Below are positions 10,308 through 18,399 of a DNA stretch of 64,000 nucleotides, piece after piece. Each line of letters begins with the position of its first letter. Position 1 is the stretch's first letter. The notes beneath the pieces were generated by a model. That model saw only the letters and a program-made list of their open reading frames with translations. It was not told where the DNA came from and did no database searches. Made by a program: the position numbers and the translations under genes. The DNA comes from Photobacterium chitinilyticum (GTDB lineage Bacteria; Pseudomonadota; Gammaproteobacteria; Enterobacterales; Vibrionaceae). The stretch is taken from positions 350,710 through 414,709 of the forward strand of contig NZ_RJLM01000001.1 in NCBI RefSeq assembly GCF_004104355.1, given 5' to 3'.

Positions 10308-11630
10308 ATGCTGTATTTGGAATTCTTATTCCTGCTTCTCGTGTTGTATGCTGGCAGTCGCTTTGGTGGTATCGGTTTAGGTGTTGTTTCTGGCCTAGGC
10401 CTGTTGGTTGAAGTATTCATTTTCAGGATGCCGCCGACATCACCGCCTATCACTGTGATGCTAATTATTCTTGCGGTTGTGACCTGTGCTTCGATTCTGG
10501 AAGCGGCAGGTGGTCTGAAGTACATGTTGCAAGTTGCCGAGCGAATTTTGCGCAGCAACCCCAAGCGTGTCACTATCCTTGGTCCGTTGGTGACGTACAC
10601 CATGACATTTATGCTGGGTACCGGTCATGCGGTGTACTCAATTATGCCTATTATCGGTGACGTTGCGCTGAAAAATGGTATCCGACCAGAACGCCCGATG
10701 GCTGCTTCTTCGGTAGCTTCCCAGTTGGCGATTACTGCCAGCCCGATCTCTGCCGCGGTTGTGTATTATCTGGCGCAGATTTCTGGTATCCAAGACAGCA
10801 TTCATCTACTAACGATCTTGATGGTAACAGTGCCATCGACGTTGATTGGTACACTGTTGCTATCATTGTACAGCCTTCGCCGTGGTGCAGACTTGAATGA
10901 GGATCCTGAGTATCAGCGCCGTCTGAGAGATCCGCTGTGGCGTGATAAGATTTTGCATACCACTTCGACCTCGCTTGATGAAAAGCTACCGGCGTCAGCT
11001 AAGCATGCGGTCTTACTTTTCATTCTGGCACTGGCTTCTATCGTTGTTGTGGCGATGGTGCCTGAGATCCGAACGATTGGTGATGCCAAGCCGATTAAAA
11101 TGTCTGTCATTATTCAGATGATGATGCTGGCATTCGGTGGTTTGATCTTGTTGGTTACCCGTACCAATGTTCAGAAAGTACCTGAAGGCGTCGTGTTTAA
11201 GTCCGGCATGGTGGCAGCTATTGCGATCTTTGGTATTGCCTGGATGAGTGATACATATTTCCAGTATGCGATGCCTTCCTTTAAGTCGGGCATTACCGAA
11301 ATGGTTCAGGGCTATCCGTGGACCTTTGCGCTGGCACTATTCATTGTGTCCGTTGTCGTAAACAGTCAGGCAGCGACAGCGCGTATGATGCTGCCGGTTG
11401 GTTTGGCGATGGGATTAAATCCAGCACTGTTAATTGGTTTGATGCCTGCGACCTATGGTTACTTTTTCATTCCAAACTACCCGTCTGATATTGCGACCTG
11501 TAATTTCGACGTAACGGGTACGACTAAAATCGGTAAATGGTATTTCAACCATAGCTTTATGGCACCGGGCCTTATTGGTGTGGTGTCGGCGTGTACTATC
11601 GGTTATACCATTGCCCAAGTGATTGTATAA
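10308..11630 (+). CDS. dcuB: Anaerobic C4-dicarboxylate transporter (Dcu family)
   Basis: A 440-residue polytopic inner-membrane carrier. The sequence GLGVVSGLGLLVEVFIFRMPP, LEAAGGLKYMLQVAERILRSNP and GTGHAVYSIMPIIGDVALKNGIRPE are diagnostic of DcuA/DcuB. These exchange fumarate, malate or aspartate for succinate during fumarate respiration. The length lies between E. coli DcuA (433) and DcuB (446). I favour DcuB because of the FNR-like box upstream, but DcuA cannot be excluded. AGGGAG lies 10 bases upstream of the ATG. It is a single-gene unit with its own terminator. Confidence 0.9.
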   Translation: MLYLEFLFLLLVLYAGSRFGGIGLGVVSGLGLLVEVFIFRMPPTSPPITVMLIILAVVTCASILEAAGGLKYMLQVAERILRSNPKRVTILGPLVTYTMTFMLGTGHAVYSIMPIIGDVALKNGIRPERPMAASSVASQLAITASPISAAVVYYLAQISGIQDSIHLLTILMVTVPSTLIGTLLLSLYSLRRGADLNEDPEYQRRLRDPLWRDKILHTTSTSLDEKLPASAKHAVLLFILALASIVVVAMVPEIRTIGDAKPIKMSVIIQMMMLAFGGLILLVTRTNVQKVPEGVVFKSGMVAAIAIFGIAWMSDTYFQYAMPSFKSGITEMVQGYPWTFALALFIVSVVVNSQAATARMMLPVGLAMGLNPALLIGLMPATYGYFFIPNYPSDIATCNFDVTGTTKIGKWYFNHSFMAPGLIGVVSACTIGYTIAQVIV

Positions 11631-11653
11631 ACATAGAAAAAAGTATGCTTTCA

Positions 11654-11687
11654 ATGCCGGCCAGTTTGATCTGGCTGGCATTTTTTT
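11654..11687 (+). terminator. Rho-independent terminator of the Dcu gene
   Basis: An 11-bp stem ATGCCGGCCAG/CTGGCTGGCAT (one G-T pair) is followed by a T run. Confidence 0.92.
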
Positions 11688-11834
11688 GTTGTTTAATACA
11701 GTGTTTGTATACCATTTTGACATGCCAGTCTTATTTTCTACTAAGTAAATAAAGAAAAAGTCATATAGTTCAGCGTATTATACTAAGCTTAGTCTTGTAG
11801 GTTAGATGTTCTCTGTTTACTACTGGGAAAGCTT

Positions 11835-11945
11835 ATGGATAAAAAGGTCGATTACGAAAAATTAAGAGAAAAGATGCACGAAAGGGCGCTGGAGCGGGCT
11901 CTGGAGTTTTACAGGAAGAAGCATCAGAAAAATGTGAGGCAATGA
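11835..11945 (+). CDS. Putative small highly charged protein (36 residues)
   Basis: An ATG-TGA ORF encodes MDKKVDYEKLREKMHERALE and 16 more residues. It is rich in Lys, Arg and Glu and is predicted here as one amphipathic helix, with no membrane segment. GGGAAA precedes the ATG by 4 bases, an acceptable ribosome site, and an AT-rich promoter-like stretch (TATTATACT) lies about 55 bases upstream. A hairpin follows at 11968. I do not recognise a family. It may be a genuine small protein or a chance ORF. Confidence 0.4.
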   Translation: MDKKVDYEKLREKMHERALERALEFYRKKHQKNVRQ

Positions 11946-11967
11946 TCGTGTACAAATTGATCATAAC

Positions 11968-11989
11968 AAAGGGAGCAGAGGCTCCCTTT
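11968..11989. terminator. Hairpin between the small ORF and psiE
   Basis: A perfect 9-bp stem AAAGGGAGC/GCTCCCTTT with an AGAG loop lies between converging genes. The T tail is interrupted on the plus strand (AGTTTGCACTTTTT), so it is a possible bidirectional terminator rather than a textbook one. Confidence 0.6.
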
Positions 11990-12023
11990 AGTTTGCACTT
12001 TTTAAGTATGCTATGTTGTAAAA

Positions 12024-12458
12024 TTAGTCATCAGGCAGGTTTTTCGTCGGATCTGTAACACGTTCATACGGCCAGTAATGGTGACCAATACGGATCATTA
12101 AGGTGGCCGCTGCCAGAATGAACGCTGCCAATGCCAACCAGACGACGAATAATCCATCGAGCTCTTTCATACCGAGAGTGATGTATCGGGCGATAGCCAT
12201 AATCGCAATATAGATCGGGTAGCGGACCGGGATTTTACCGTTGGTGACAAACTGCTGGACCATGGCAAGCACTTCCAGGTAAATAAACATCAGCAGGATA
12301 TCGGTCAATGCTATTTCTTTATTCGTATAGACATGAATAAATTCTGTTCCCATAGCGGCAATGGTCGCAAGGGTGATCGCGACTAGGAGAATTGCCTCGA
12401 GAATGTGAAATACTTTTAAAAATGGGCGGCTAAAGCCTTTGGGTAGACTTGAAGGCAT
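12024..12458 (-). CDS. psiE: Phosphate-starvation-inducible protein PsiE homologue
   Basis: A 144-residue inner-membrane protein with four hydrophobic segments (around residues 18-38, 52-70, 82-97 and 104-122). The stretch VRYPIYIAIMAIARYI and the motif EVLAMVQQFV are typical of PsiE. The E. coli protein (136 residues) is induced by phosphate starvation, but its molecular role is unknown. A TATAAT sequence lies on the minus strand at 12495-12500, about 37 bases upstream. I did not recognise a Pho box. It is divergent from the iron-linked cluster that starts at 12853. Confidence 0.88.
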   Translation of the reverse strand: MPSSLPKGFSRPFLKVFHILEAILLVAITLATIAAMGTEFIHVYTNKEIALTDILLMFIYLEVLAMVQQFVTNGKIPVRYPIYIAIMAIARYITLGMKELDGLFVVWLALAAFILAAATLMIRIGHHYWPYERVTDPTKNLPDD

Positions 12459-12719
12459 CTAAACTCTCTTATGCGTAATTATTATGATAAATCCATTATA
12501 TAGAGGTATTTTGCAGTACAAAGGAAATGTGATGAAGGAATATATATTCGAATATCACAGTGGGTTAATGGCAGGGGGGCTTGGCTCCCTATTTTTTTAC
12601 CTATTAGTTTGTTTTTTAAAGAAATGATGAGCGTTGGTCGTAAATAGAAAGAAAATGAATAATATGCATGCTGATTTATAACATGTATTTTAAATGTTGA
12701 TTTTGATCAAGAATAAAAA

Positions 12720-12734
12720 TGATAATTACTCTCA
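12720..12734 (+). promoter_or_regulatory. Fur-box-like site 1
   Basis: TGATAATTACTCTCA matches the 7-1-7 Fur consensus TGATAAT-N-ATTATCA at 12 of 14 positions. It ends 5 bases before the proposed -35 hexamer. Confidence 0.7.
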
Positions 12735-12739
12735 CTACC

Positions 12740-12767
12740 TTGATTTACATTCTGAAACATATAGAAT
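12740..12767 (+). promoter_or_regulatory. Sigma70-type promoter of the FTR1/cytochrome cluster
   Basis: TTGATT (12740-12745) and TAGAAT (12762-12767) are separated by 16 bases. The implied start near 12774 gives a leader of about 80 bases. Fur-like sites flank the -35 and cover the start point. Confidence 0.62.
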
Positions 12768-12781
12768 GCAAATCGTTCTCG
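12767..12781 (+). promoter_or_regulatory. Fur-box-like site 2
   Basis: TGCAAATCGTTCTCG matches the 7-1-7 consensus at 9 of 14, and its right half TTCTCGTTT resembles the common ATTCTCATTT arm. It overlaps the predicted transcription start. It is weaker than sites 1 and 3. Confidence 0.45.
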
Positions 12782-12795
12782 TTTTAGATCCTGTC

Positions 12796-12810
12796 CAATA
12801 ATAATTCTCA
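12796..12810 (+). promoter_or_regulatory. Fur-box-like site 3
   Basis: CAATAATAATTCTCA matches the 7-1-7 Fur consensus at 11 of 14 positions. It lies in the leader, 43 bases before the start codon. Confidence 0.6.
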
Positions 12811-12852
12811 GTTTACATTCGTTGTAAATGGATAGAATAAGAAGGAAAAGTA

Positions 12853-14874
12853 GTGAAGAAGTCAGTTCTTAGTGTTGCTGTTGCGGCTGCTGTGTTTACA
12901 ACAGCTGCGAGTGCGACAGCCCAAGTGAAAATCTTAGATAAAACACATCAACCAGCAGGAAGCTTTTTAGCCTATACCGAATTTGAGCTGTCGGGTGAAC
13001 CGCTAGCTGAATCACTTGGCTTGGATTTGGATGTACTCGATCCAAATTTGGCCAATGATCCAACACCTTTTGATTTTGCTGCCGGTATTGAAAGCTACGA
13101 GTATTCTGAAGAAGCGATGTATGCACTTAACTACCAATCGACAATGGGTCCACACCTTGTCAATGGTCCGGTTAACCGTGCTCGTGGCGGCCAGTTGGCA
13201 GATCTAGGTAAGCGTGTTATCGAAATGGCCGCAGCTGTGGGCTTCCCGGCGAGCGAAATTCCGCAGAACATGTACCCCATTTCTATCCCTTATGCTTCAG
13301 GTAGCCCGGAGTTTGTACAAAAACCAGATATCACCACGGTAAATGGTGACGAAGTGGAAATTGTTACTGCAAAAGGCAACAGCAAAACCGTTCAGACGGT
13401 TGTTCCGGCCTACTTCCGCGATTACAAAACATTAGCCTGGGATGAAACGACATTTGATAAGTCGTTTAATCCGGCAGCGACAGGCGGCATTCTTCTGAAA
13501 GAAGTGATGTGGTCTCAAGATTTCCTTGGTGGTATGCACGTTACTGCGACAGACGAAGAAGTTGAAGCTGAGTCCGCGACAATGGATCTCGATGGCAAGC
13601 ACAGCCTCGGCGTTTCCGCTGCCGATGGCTTTAACGGCATGATGCTGACTGAAATGTCTATTGATAAGCTGCAAATCATGCAACAGCAGCTTGGCTTTGA
13701 CGGTAAGCGTCTGGGCGTTAAATTTGGCCCGGATTACGACCCTGCCAAAGGACCTATCTGGTTTGCGCATAAAGTTGCCGTGACTGAAGGTACTCGCAAC
13801 GGTGTGAAATCTATCACCGGCCTGAAAGTGACAGACAGCGCGTCAACACTGCGTGATACTTGGTCAGCACTATGGCCTGTTGCGGAATTCTTCGCATACA
13901 GTGATCAGCGTACGGCGAATAGCGCTCAGAACCCTGCATTCCTGGCTGTGTTCGATGGTGCGCCATTTGCTGCAGCGCCAGCAGCCAATACCGATGCGAG
14001 CGAGAGCAATGATGTAGTCGCTGGTGATGCATTCTCACTGGCTAACAATATCTCTAATCTGCTGTTCAAAAATATTGCTGCTCTGCACTACAACAAAGAG
14101 CAGGGTACATTTGTTACCGAGTACAAAAATGGCAAGCAGGGCAGCAAGGTCGATACCTACGACGCGGCATATTCTCTTGTTGCACTGTCTATCTATCAGC
14201 GTGCAAAAGATGCTTTGCCAGTTGGTTACGCCTCGGCGGAATCTGGCGATGTCGATCTGAAGACGGCTGCTGGTAAAGAGGCATTGGCAATGATCAAAGG
14301 CCAGGCTGATTTCATTGTCAACCAGCTAACAGGCAAAGACGGTCTGGTGTTTGATGGCCTGACTCTGAATACCGTTAACAAGCTAACAAAAGAAAAATCA
14401 CTGGATGCGCAGTTTGCAGCGATTCGTGGTTTGGTTGCGGCATACCTTGCAACTGATGATATGAAATACAAGCAGGCAGCACGTTCAATTTACCTTGCGG
14501 TAGAGAAAAACATGTTTGATGAGAATATCGACACATGGGCAACGGTACCGGGTAAAGCAACGATTCATACCCCATATACTGAAGCGGCTATCTCAGGCGG
14601 TCTACGTGAAGCAATTCTTCACCTGAAAAATGAAGAAGGCGAAAACGAGCCTGCGCTGGAGTTAACAGCACTAACGGACCGTTATGTAAGCTGGTTCCGT
14701 GGCGTTATTAACGGCGGTATGCAGCTTGCCGAGTGGATGGGTGATTCTGGCGAAAACCAAATCAAAGGTAGCAGTTCTACTGATACCGACGAGGACGGTG
14801 TTCACCAGATTATCGCTGCTGGTGGCAAGTTCGGTACTGCAATGACCATGGCCAACAAGGCCAGCGTTAAGTAA
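12853..14874 (+). CDS. Exported protein of unknown family, first gene of the FTR1/cytochrome cluster
   Basis: Starts with GTG behind AAGGA. The 673-residue product has a clear Sec signal peptide (KKSVLSVAVAAAVFTTAASA, probable cleavage after ATA before QVK), so it is periplasmic or surface-exposed. I recognise no catalytic family. The middle (about 200-330) is rich in short strands and Gly. The C-terminal 300 residues look alpha-helical with repeated pairs such as TYDAAYSLVALSIYQRA, LDAQFAAIRGLVAAYLA and TEAAISGGLREAILHLK, in the manner of an alpha/alpha-toroid. There is no CxxCH haem motif and no Cys in the mature part that I can see. The Fur-like sites upstream and the FTR1 gene downstream suggest an iron-related role. 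Confidence 0.75.
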   Translation: MKKSVLSVAVAAAVFTTAASATAQVKILDKTHQPAGSFLAYTEFELSGEPLAESLGLDLDVLDPNLANDPTPFDFAAGIESYEYSEEAMYALNYQSTMGPHLVNGPVNRARGGQLADLGKRVIEMAAAVGFPASEIPQNMYPISIPYASGSPEFVQKPDITTVNGDEVEIVTAKGNSKTVQTVVPAYFRDYKTLAWDETTFDKSFNPAATGGILLKEVMWSQDFLGGMHVTATDEEVEAESATMDLDGKHSLGVSAADGFNGMMLTEMSIDKLQIMQQQLGFDGKRLGVKFGPDYDPAKGPIWFAHKVAVTEGTRNGVKSITGLKVTDSASTLRDTWSALWPVAEFFAYSDQRTANSAQNPAFLAVFDGAPFAAAPAANTDASESNDVVAGDAFSLANNISNLLFKNIAALHYNKEQGTFVTEYKNGKQGSKVDTYDAAYSLVALSIYQRAKDALPVGYASAESGDVDLKTAAGKEALAMIKGQADFIVNQLTGKDGLVFDGLTLNTVNKLTKEKSLDAQFAAIRGLVAAYLATDDMKYKQAARSIYLAVEKNMFDENIDTWATVPGKATIHTPYTEAAISGGLREAILHLKNEEGENEPALELTALTDRYVSWFRGVINGGMQLAEWMGDSGENQIKGSSSTDTDEDGVHQIIAAGGKFGTAMTMANKASVK

Positions 14875-14900
14875 AGGGTAAGCTTACTTGTTACTGATCA

Positions 14901-14932
14901 GGCAGCGATGTTAAGTCGCTGCCTTTGTTGTT
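14901..14932 (+). terminator. Attenuator-like hairpin after the first cluster gene
   Basis: An 8-bp perfect stem GGCAGCGA/TCGCTGCC (14901-14908 with 14916-14923) is followed by the broken T tract TTTGTTGTTT. It may end most transcripts after the 673-residue gene, with read-through supplying the rest of the cluster. A TATAAT at 14959-14964 could be a second promoter, but no good -35 accompanies it. Confidence 0.65.
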
Positions 14933-15007
14933 TCGTCACTATTTAAATTATTGATATTTATAATGATATCCGCGTAGAAAGTGTTCATTCATACATAGGT
15001 TGTAGTT

Positions 15008-15493
15008 ATGTCAGTATCCCTGAGTTCAGATCAAAAGCCTGTTGCTGGTGGATTTAACCTACGGTGGCAACGCTTGGCTTACCATCATAAATGGGCAGAG
15101 TCATTGCTGTATGTGATGTTTTTTAGCGGATTGCTGCTGTGGGATGTTGTTGGTGTCGGCTGGCAGCTAGAACGCTGGACATTATTGGTACATATGGTGG
15201 TTGGTGCCACGTTATTTACTGTTATTGTCGGCGCATTTTGGGCCGCACACCGGCGTTTGATCACCTCTAGCAACAAGCCTTTCCTGCGCCAAACTGGGAC
15301 TGCAATCGAATGGCTGCTGATTGCTTGCTGCCTCAGCGGGTTTTATCTGTTTTTTTATGGTAATCCGGGAAATACATTAGGTGTTTTCATTCAGGACGTG
15401 CACTTTTATTCATCATGGCTGCTGGCACCACTCGTGTTTCGCCATGCGATGAGATGGAGTGTATTGAATCTGAACAAGTTTCGTCGTCGATAA
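15008..15493 (+). CDS. Cytochrome b561-like four-helix membrane protein
   Basis: A 161-residue protein with four transmembrane segments (about 33-52, 58-80, 99-117 and 130-147). Candidate haem-ligand histidines sit at H26/H27 (AYHHKWAE), H62 (LVHMVVG), H132 (DVHFYSS) and H146 (FRHAMRW), the usual arrangement for a dihaem b-type cytochrome of the b561/NiFe-hydrogenase b-subunit group. Such proteins carry electrons between the quinone pool and periplasmic partners. The following gene is an FTR1 permease 48 bases away and a multihaem cytochrome c ends the cluster, so an electron-transfer role for iron is likely but inferred. Confidence 0.78.
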   Translation: MSVSLSSDQKPVAGGFNLRWQRLAYHHKWAESLLYVMFFSGLLLWDVVGVGWQLERWTLLVHMVVGATLFTVIVGAFWAAHRRLITSSNKPFLRQTGTAIEWLLIACCLSGFYLFFYGNPGNTLGVFIQDVHFYSSWLLAPLVFRHAMRWSVLNLNKFRRR

Positions 15494-15541
15494 GAGCCAG
15501 AAAGGCCGTATTACATTGAATTTATTTACATTGGGGATCCC

Positions 15542-16360
15542 ATGTTAGCCAGTTTTTTAATTACCCTGCGCGAAGGGTTAGAAGCGTTTTTGTTAGTCGG
15601 TATCGCTTTGTCATATCTCGCCAAGCTGAATGCCCGTCATTACAACAAGTATATTTACCTCGGCGTGTTTGTCGGTTTGTTGCTTTCTTTAGCCGTTGCG
15701 GTTGTCTTCCAGGTGGTGGTTGATCAGTTTAGCAACGAGCTTTACCGAAATTATTTGATGGCCGGGATCTTGATATTTGCCACTGTCGTTTTGACGTATA
15801 TGGCTATTTGGATGCAGAAGCAGGCCAAGAATCAAGTTGCACAAGTACAAAAAGACCTGACGGATATGGTCAGTACCGGTAACCTGCTCGGGCTGGTTTT
15901 CCTCTCGACCCTTGCGGTGCTGCGTGAAGGTTTCGAAACGATTTTGTTTTTCTCTGCCTTGATGTATTCGAACTTTGGTGAGTTCAGTACGCAAGATGCA
16001 CTGATCGGTGCGATCTCTGGACTAGTCCTGTCAATAGCACTGGTTTGGATGATGCTGAAAAGTACCCGAAATGTGCCGCTACGATCATTTTTCCGTTGGA
16101 CAAGTCTATTTATTATCATTATCGCGGCCGGTTTGTTGTCATCTGCTATAAACATGTTACAGGCCGCCCATGTACTACCTATTGTTCATGCTCAGCTTTT
16201 TGATATCTCGCATATTCTCGATGACCGTGGGGTATTTGGCACCTTCCTGCGCGCATTATTTGGCTATAACTCGTCACCGGGCTTGTTGCAGCTCGTGGTT
16301 TGGGGCGGCTATATGCTGACCTTTGTCTTTTTCTGGAATCGTGGATACAAACAGGCATGA
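15542..16360 (+). CDS. FTR1-family iron permease
   Basis: A 272-residue inner-membrane protein with seven hydrophobic segments. Both hallmark REGxE motifs are present: REGLE at 10-14 in helix 1 and REGFE at 128-132 in helix 4. These glutamates bind iron in Ftr1/EfeU permeases. The family normally takes up iron after a partner has oxidised Fe(II): a multicopper oxidase in yeast, EfeO/EfeB in EfeUOB systems, FtrA/FtrB/FtrD in Bordetella. None of those partners is present in the cluster. GGGGA precedes the ATG. Its stop overlaps the start of the next gene by 4 bases (ATGA), showing tight translational coupling. Confidence 0.93.
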   Translation: MLASFLITLREGLEAFLLVGIALSYLAKLNARHYNKYIYLGVFVGLLLSLAVAVVFQVVVDQFSNELYRNYLMAGILIFATVVLTYMAIWMQKQAKNQVAQVQKDLTDMVSTGNLLGLVFLSTLAVLREGFETILFFSALMYSNFGEFSTQDALIGAISGLVLSIALVWMMLKSTRNVPLRSFFRWTSLFIIIIAAGLLSSAINMLQAAHVLPIVHAQLFDISHILDDRGVFGTFLRALFGYNSSPGLLQLVVWGGYMLTFVFFWNRGYKQA

Positions 16361-17778
16361 GCATAACATCAGACAAACATATTGCTGTACTCGGGGCTGG
16401 ACCTGCAGGCTTGATGGCTGCATGGGAGCTGGTCGAAGCCGGTTATCAGGTCACCATTCTTGATCGAGACGATCATGTCGGCGGGATGTGTGCGACCCAA
16501 ACATTCAGCGGCCAGCATGGTGAATACCGTTTTGATTTCGGTGGCCATCGTTTCATCACTAAAAACCCCAAATTGCTTGAATTTGTTGATGAGTTGATGG
16601 GAGACGAGCTGCTCTTTGCACAGCGCAAAAGCGTTATTCGTTACCGTGGTCGAATTTATCAATATCCGTTGGCGATGGTCGATCTAATTAAGAACGCGCC
16701 TCTGCCTCTGTTGGTTGGAGGAGCTATTGATCTTGGCAAGCAGCTATTTAAGGCCAAACCGCAAGATCAGTCTGCGGTCAGCTTTGCCGAATGGATTGAA
16801 AGCCGGTTCGGCACTACGTTATACAAGCATTTTTTTGAAGGCTATACCGCCAAGCTGTGGGGGATTGATCCGGCCTTCTTGTCGGGAGACTGGGCATCGC
16901 AGCGAATTAGTCTGATGGATCTCAAAGATGTTGCCCGCCGTTTATTGCCGGGACGTCGCTCGTCGGTTCGTACCTATGCCCGCCAGTATCGTTATCCTAA
17001 GTGGGGGTTTGGCCAGCTGTATACCCGTTTGGCCGAAGAGCTGGAAAAGAAAGGGGTTCAAATTGTTCTTAACAGCGATGTCTGCGGATTGACACGCGAT
17101 GCTAACAACCGAATTGAAGCGGTTGAATACCGGCACCAGGATGAAGTGATTTCATTAAACTGCGACGAGGTGATATCAACCTTGCCATTACCGCTGATGT
17201 GTAAACTCACAGGGTTTGATAGCGGACTGGAATTTAGGGCATTACGCTTTATAAATATGCCGATGGAAACAGAAAATATCTCCGATAACACATGGCAGTA
17301 CCTTTCTGATCCCGAGTTATTAGGTACTCGATTGCAAGAGCCTAAACGCCGTTCATCGTATATGGCTCCCGAGGGGCGTTCATCGGTGATGATTGAAATC
17401 CCATGCAACAAAGGGGATGACGTCTGGTCGATGGATGGCGACAGCCTGCAGCAGCGTGTCTTTAACGATCTCGAATCGCTGGGGGTCGATCCTAAGCTGG
17501 CAACGGGAGAGTACTTCACCTCCTATACCGAGCATGCCTATCCGCTGATGGATATGACCTATCAGGCCAAGCGCGAAAAAGCGATCACCCATTTGTCACA
17601 GTTCGATAATCTGATCATGACCGGTCGTCAGGGAACCTTCCGTTACATTTTTACCGATACCGCAATGGAAATGGGCATGATGGCCGCACAGTCCGTCATT
17701 GACGGCAAAGACCGTCGACGTGAAATATTCGATTTTCGTAATGAAAAAACCGTGATTGAAGTTCAGAGCGTGGCTTAG
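16357..17778 (+). CDS. FAD-dependent oxidoreductase (HemY/UDP-galactopyranose mutase-like)
   Basis: A 473-residue flavoprotein. The Rossmann motif GAGPAGLMAAWELVEAGYQV with DRDDHVGGMC lies at the N-terminus, followed by FDFGGHRF. A C-terminal FAD-contact stretch is visible around NLIMTGRQGTFRY. The sequence groups with COG1232-type amine oxidase/protoporphyrinogen oxidase-like proteins often found in glycan gene clusters. No signal peptide is seen, so it should be cytoplasmic. The ATG overlaps the FTR1 stop codon (ATGA), so 16357 is preferred over the upstream frame opening at 16300. The substrate is unknown; its coupling to FTR1 is the surprising part. Confidence 0.8.
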   Translation: MSITSDKHIAVLGAGPAGLMAAWELVEAGYQVTILDRDDHVGGMCATQTFSGQHGEYRFDFGGHRFITKNPKLLEFVDELMGDELLFAQRKSVIRYRGRIYQYPLAMVDLIKNAPLPLLVGGAIDLGKQLFKAKPQDQSAVSFAEWIESRFGTTLYKHFFEGYTAKLWGIDPAFLSGDWASQRISLMDLKDVARRLLPGRRSSVRTYARQYRYPKWGFGQLYTRLAEELEKKGVQIVLNSDVCGLTRDANNRIEAVEYRHQDEVISLNCDEVISTLPLPLMCKLTGFDSGLEFRALRFINMPMETENISDNTWQYLSDPELLGTRLQEPKRRSSYMAPEGRSSVMIEIPCNKGDDVWSMDGDSLQQRVFNDLESLGVDPKLATGEYFTSYTEHAYPLMDMTYQAKREKAITHLSQFDNLIMTGRQGTFRYIFTDTAMEMGMMAAQSVIDGKDRRREIFDFRNEKTVIEVQSVA

Positions 17779-17805
17779 CGCTATTTGCTGCACATGGAGA
17801 GATAT

Positions 17806-18393
17806 ATGAGACTAACAACGTTTACTTGTGTTTTGCGTACCTGCCTGGCTATTTTGCTGGGTTTGGTTGTCAGTACGTCAAGCCACGCGTATTCGTATGC
17901 GGCGGCAGGAAAGGAGCCTGTTATCGACGGGCGTGAAGCGATAATGCAAGCGTTGGCCGATAATGATTTTGTGGCTGCGAAAGTGGCTGTTGATGGCTTA
18001 CACGAAGAGTTCACCTACCTGCTTAATGAGCACCAGGTCGACCTGTTAACCCCGATGAATCAAGCACTGGCTGATAAAGATGCGGCCAAGGTGGAGGCGG
18101 TGATGGATCACGCCGTGATAGAGGAGATCGTCCGGCGCCTTGACGGTGCCGAGAAGAACCTTGGCGATTACCAGGTAGCCAAAGTACTGGTAGTCAAAAG
18201 TAAGCTTTTTCTTGATTTAATCATGCCAAAGCTCGATGAAAGTAGCAGGAAACAGGCGACTGAAGCTATCCAGGGCGTTCTGAATGCTATCGGTAACCCG
18301 GGCGTATTTGGTGTGGGTCAGGCACCAGCTGATCCGGCGGTGTTCAAACAGCAGCGTGAGTTGCTTACTGATGCAATTAATTCGTTGAAATAG
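17806..18393 (+). CDS. Small exported helical protein of the FTR1 cluster
   Basis: A 195-residue protein with a signal peptide (about residues 1-28; probable cleavage after SSHA before YSYAAA). The mature part is almost wholly helical, rich in Asp, Glu, Ala and Lys, and has no Cys. GGAGA is 6 bases upstream of ATG 17806, so I prefer it to the ATG at 17794. I do not recognise the family. The acidic all-helical character and position two genes after FTR1 would fit a periplasmic iron-binding or delivery partner, as imelysin-like EfeO or P19-like FtrA are for other FTR1 systems, but it resembles neither in motif. Function not assigned. Confidence 0.72.
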   Translation: MRLTTFTCVLRTCLAILLGLVVSTSSHAYSYAAAGKEPVIDGREAIMQALADNDFVAAKVAVDGLHEEFTYLLNEHQVDLLTPMNQALADKDAAKVEAVMDHAVIEEIVRRLDGAEKNLGDYQVAKVLVVKSKLFLDLIMPKLDESSRKQATEAIQGVLNAIGNPGVFGVGQAPADPAVFKQQRELLTDAINSLK

Positions 18394-18399
18394 CACCAG

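Larger units (their letters stand above)
12459..12852. promoter_or_regulatory. Divergent control region of psiE and the FTR1/cytochrome cluster
   Basis: This 394-base AT-rich region has no ORF. It holds the psiE -10 sequence on the minus strand (12495-12500), a plus-strand promoter at 12740-12767 and three Fur-box-like sequences at 12720, 12767 and 12796 (separate entries). Confidence 0.75.
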
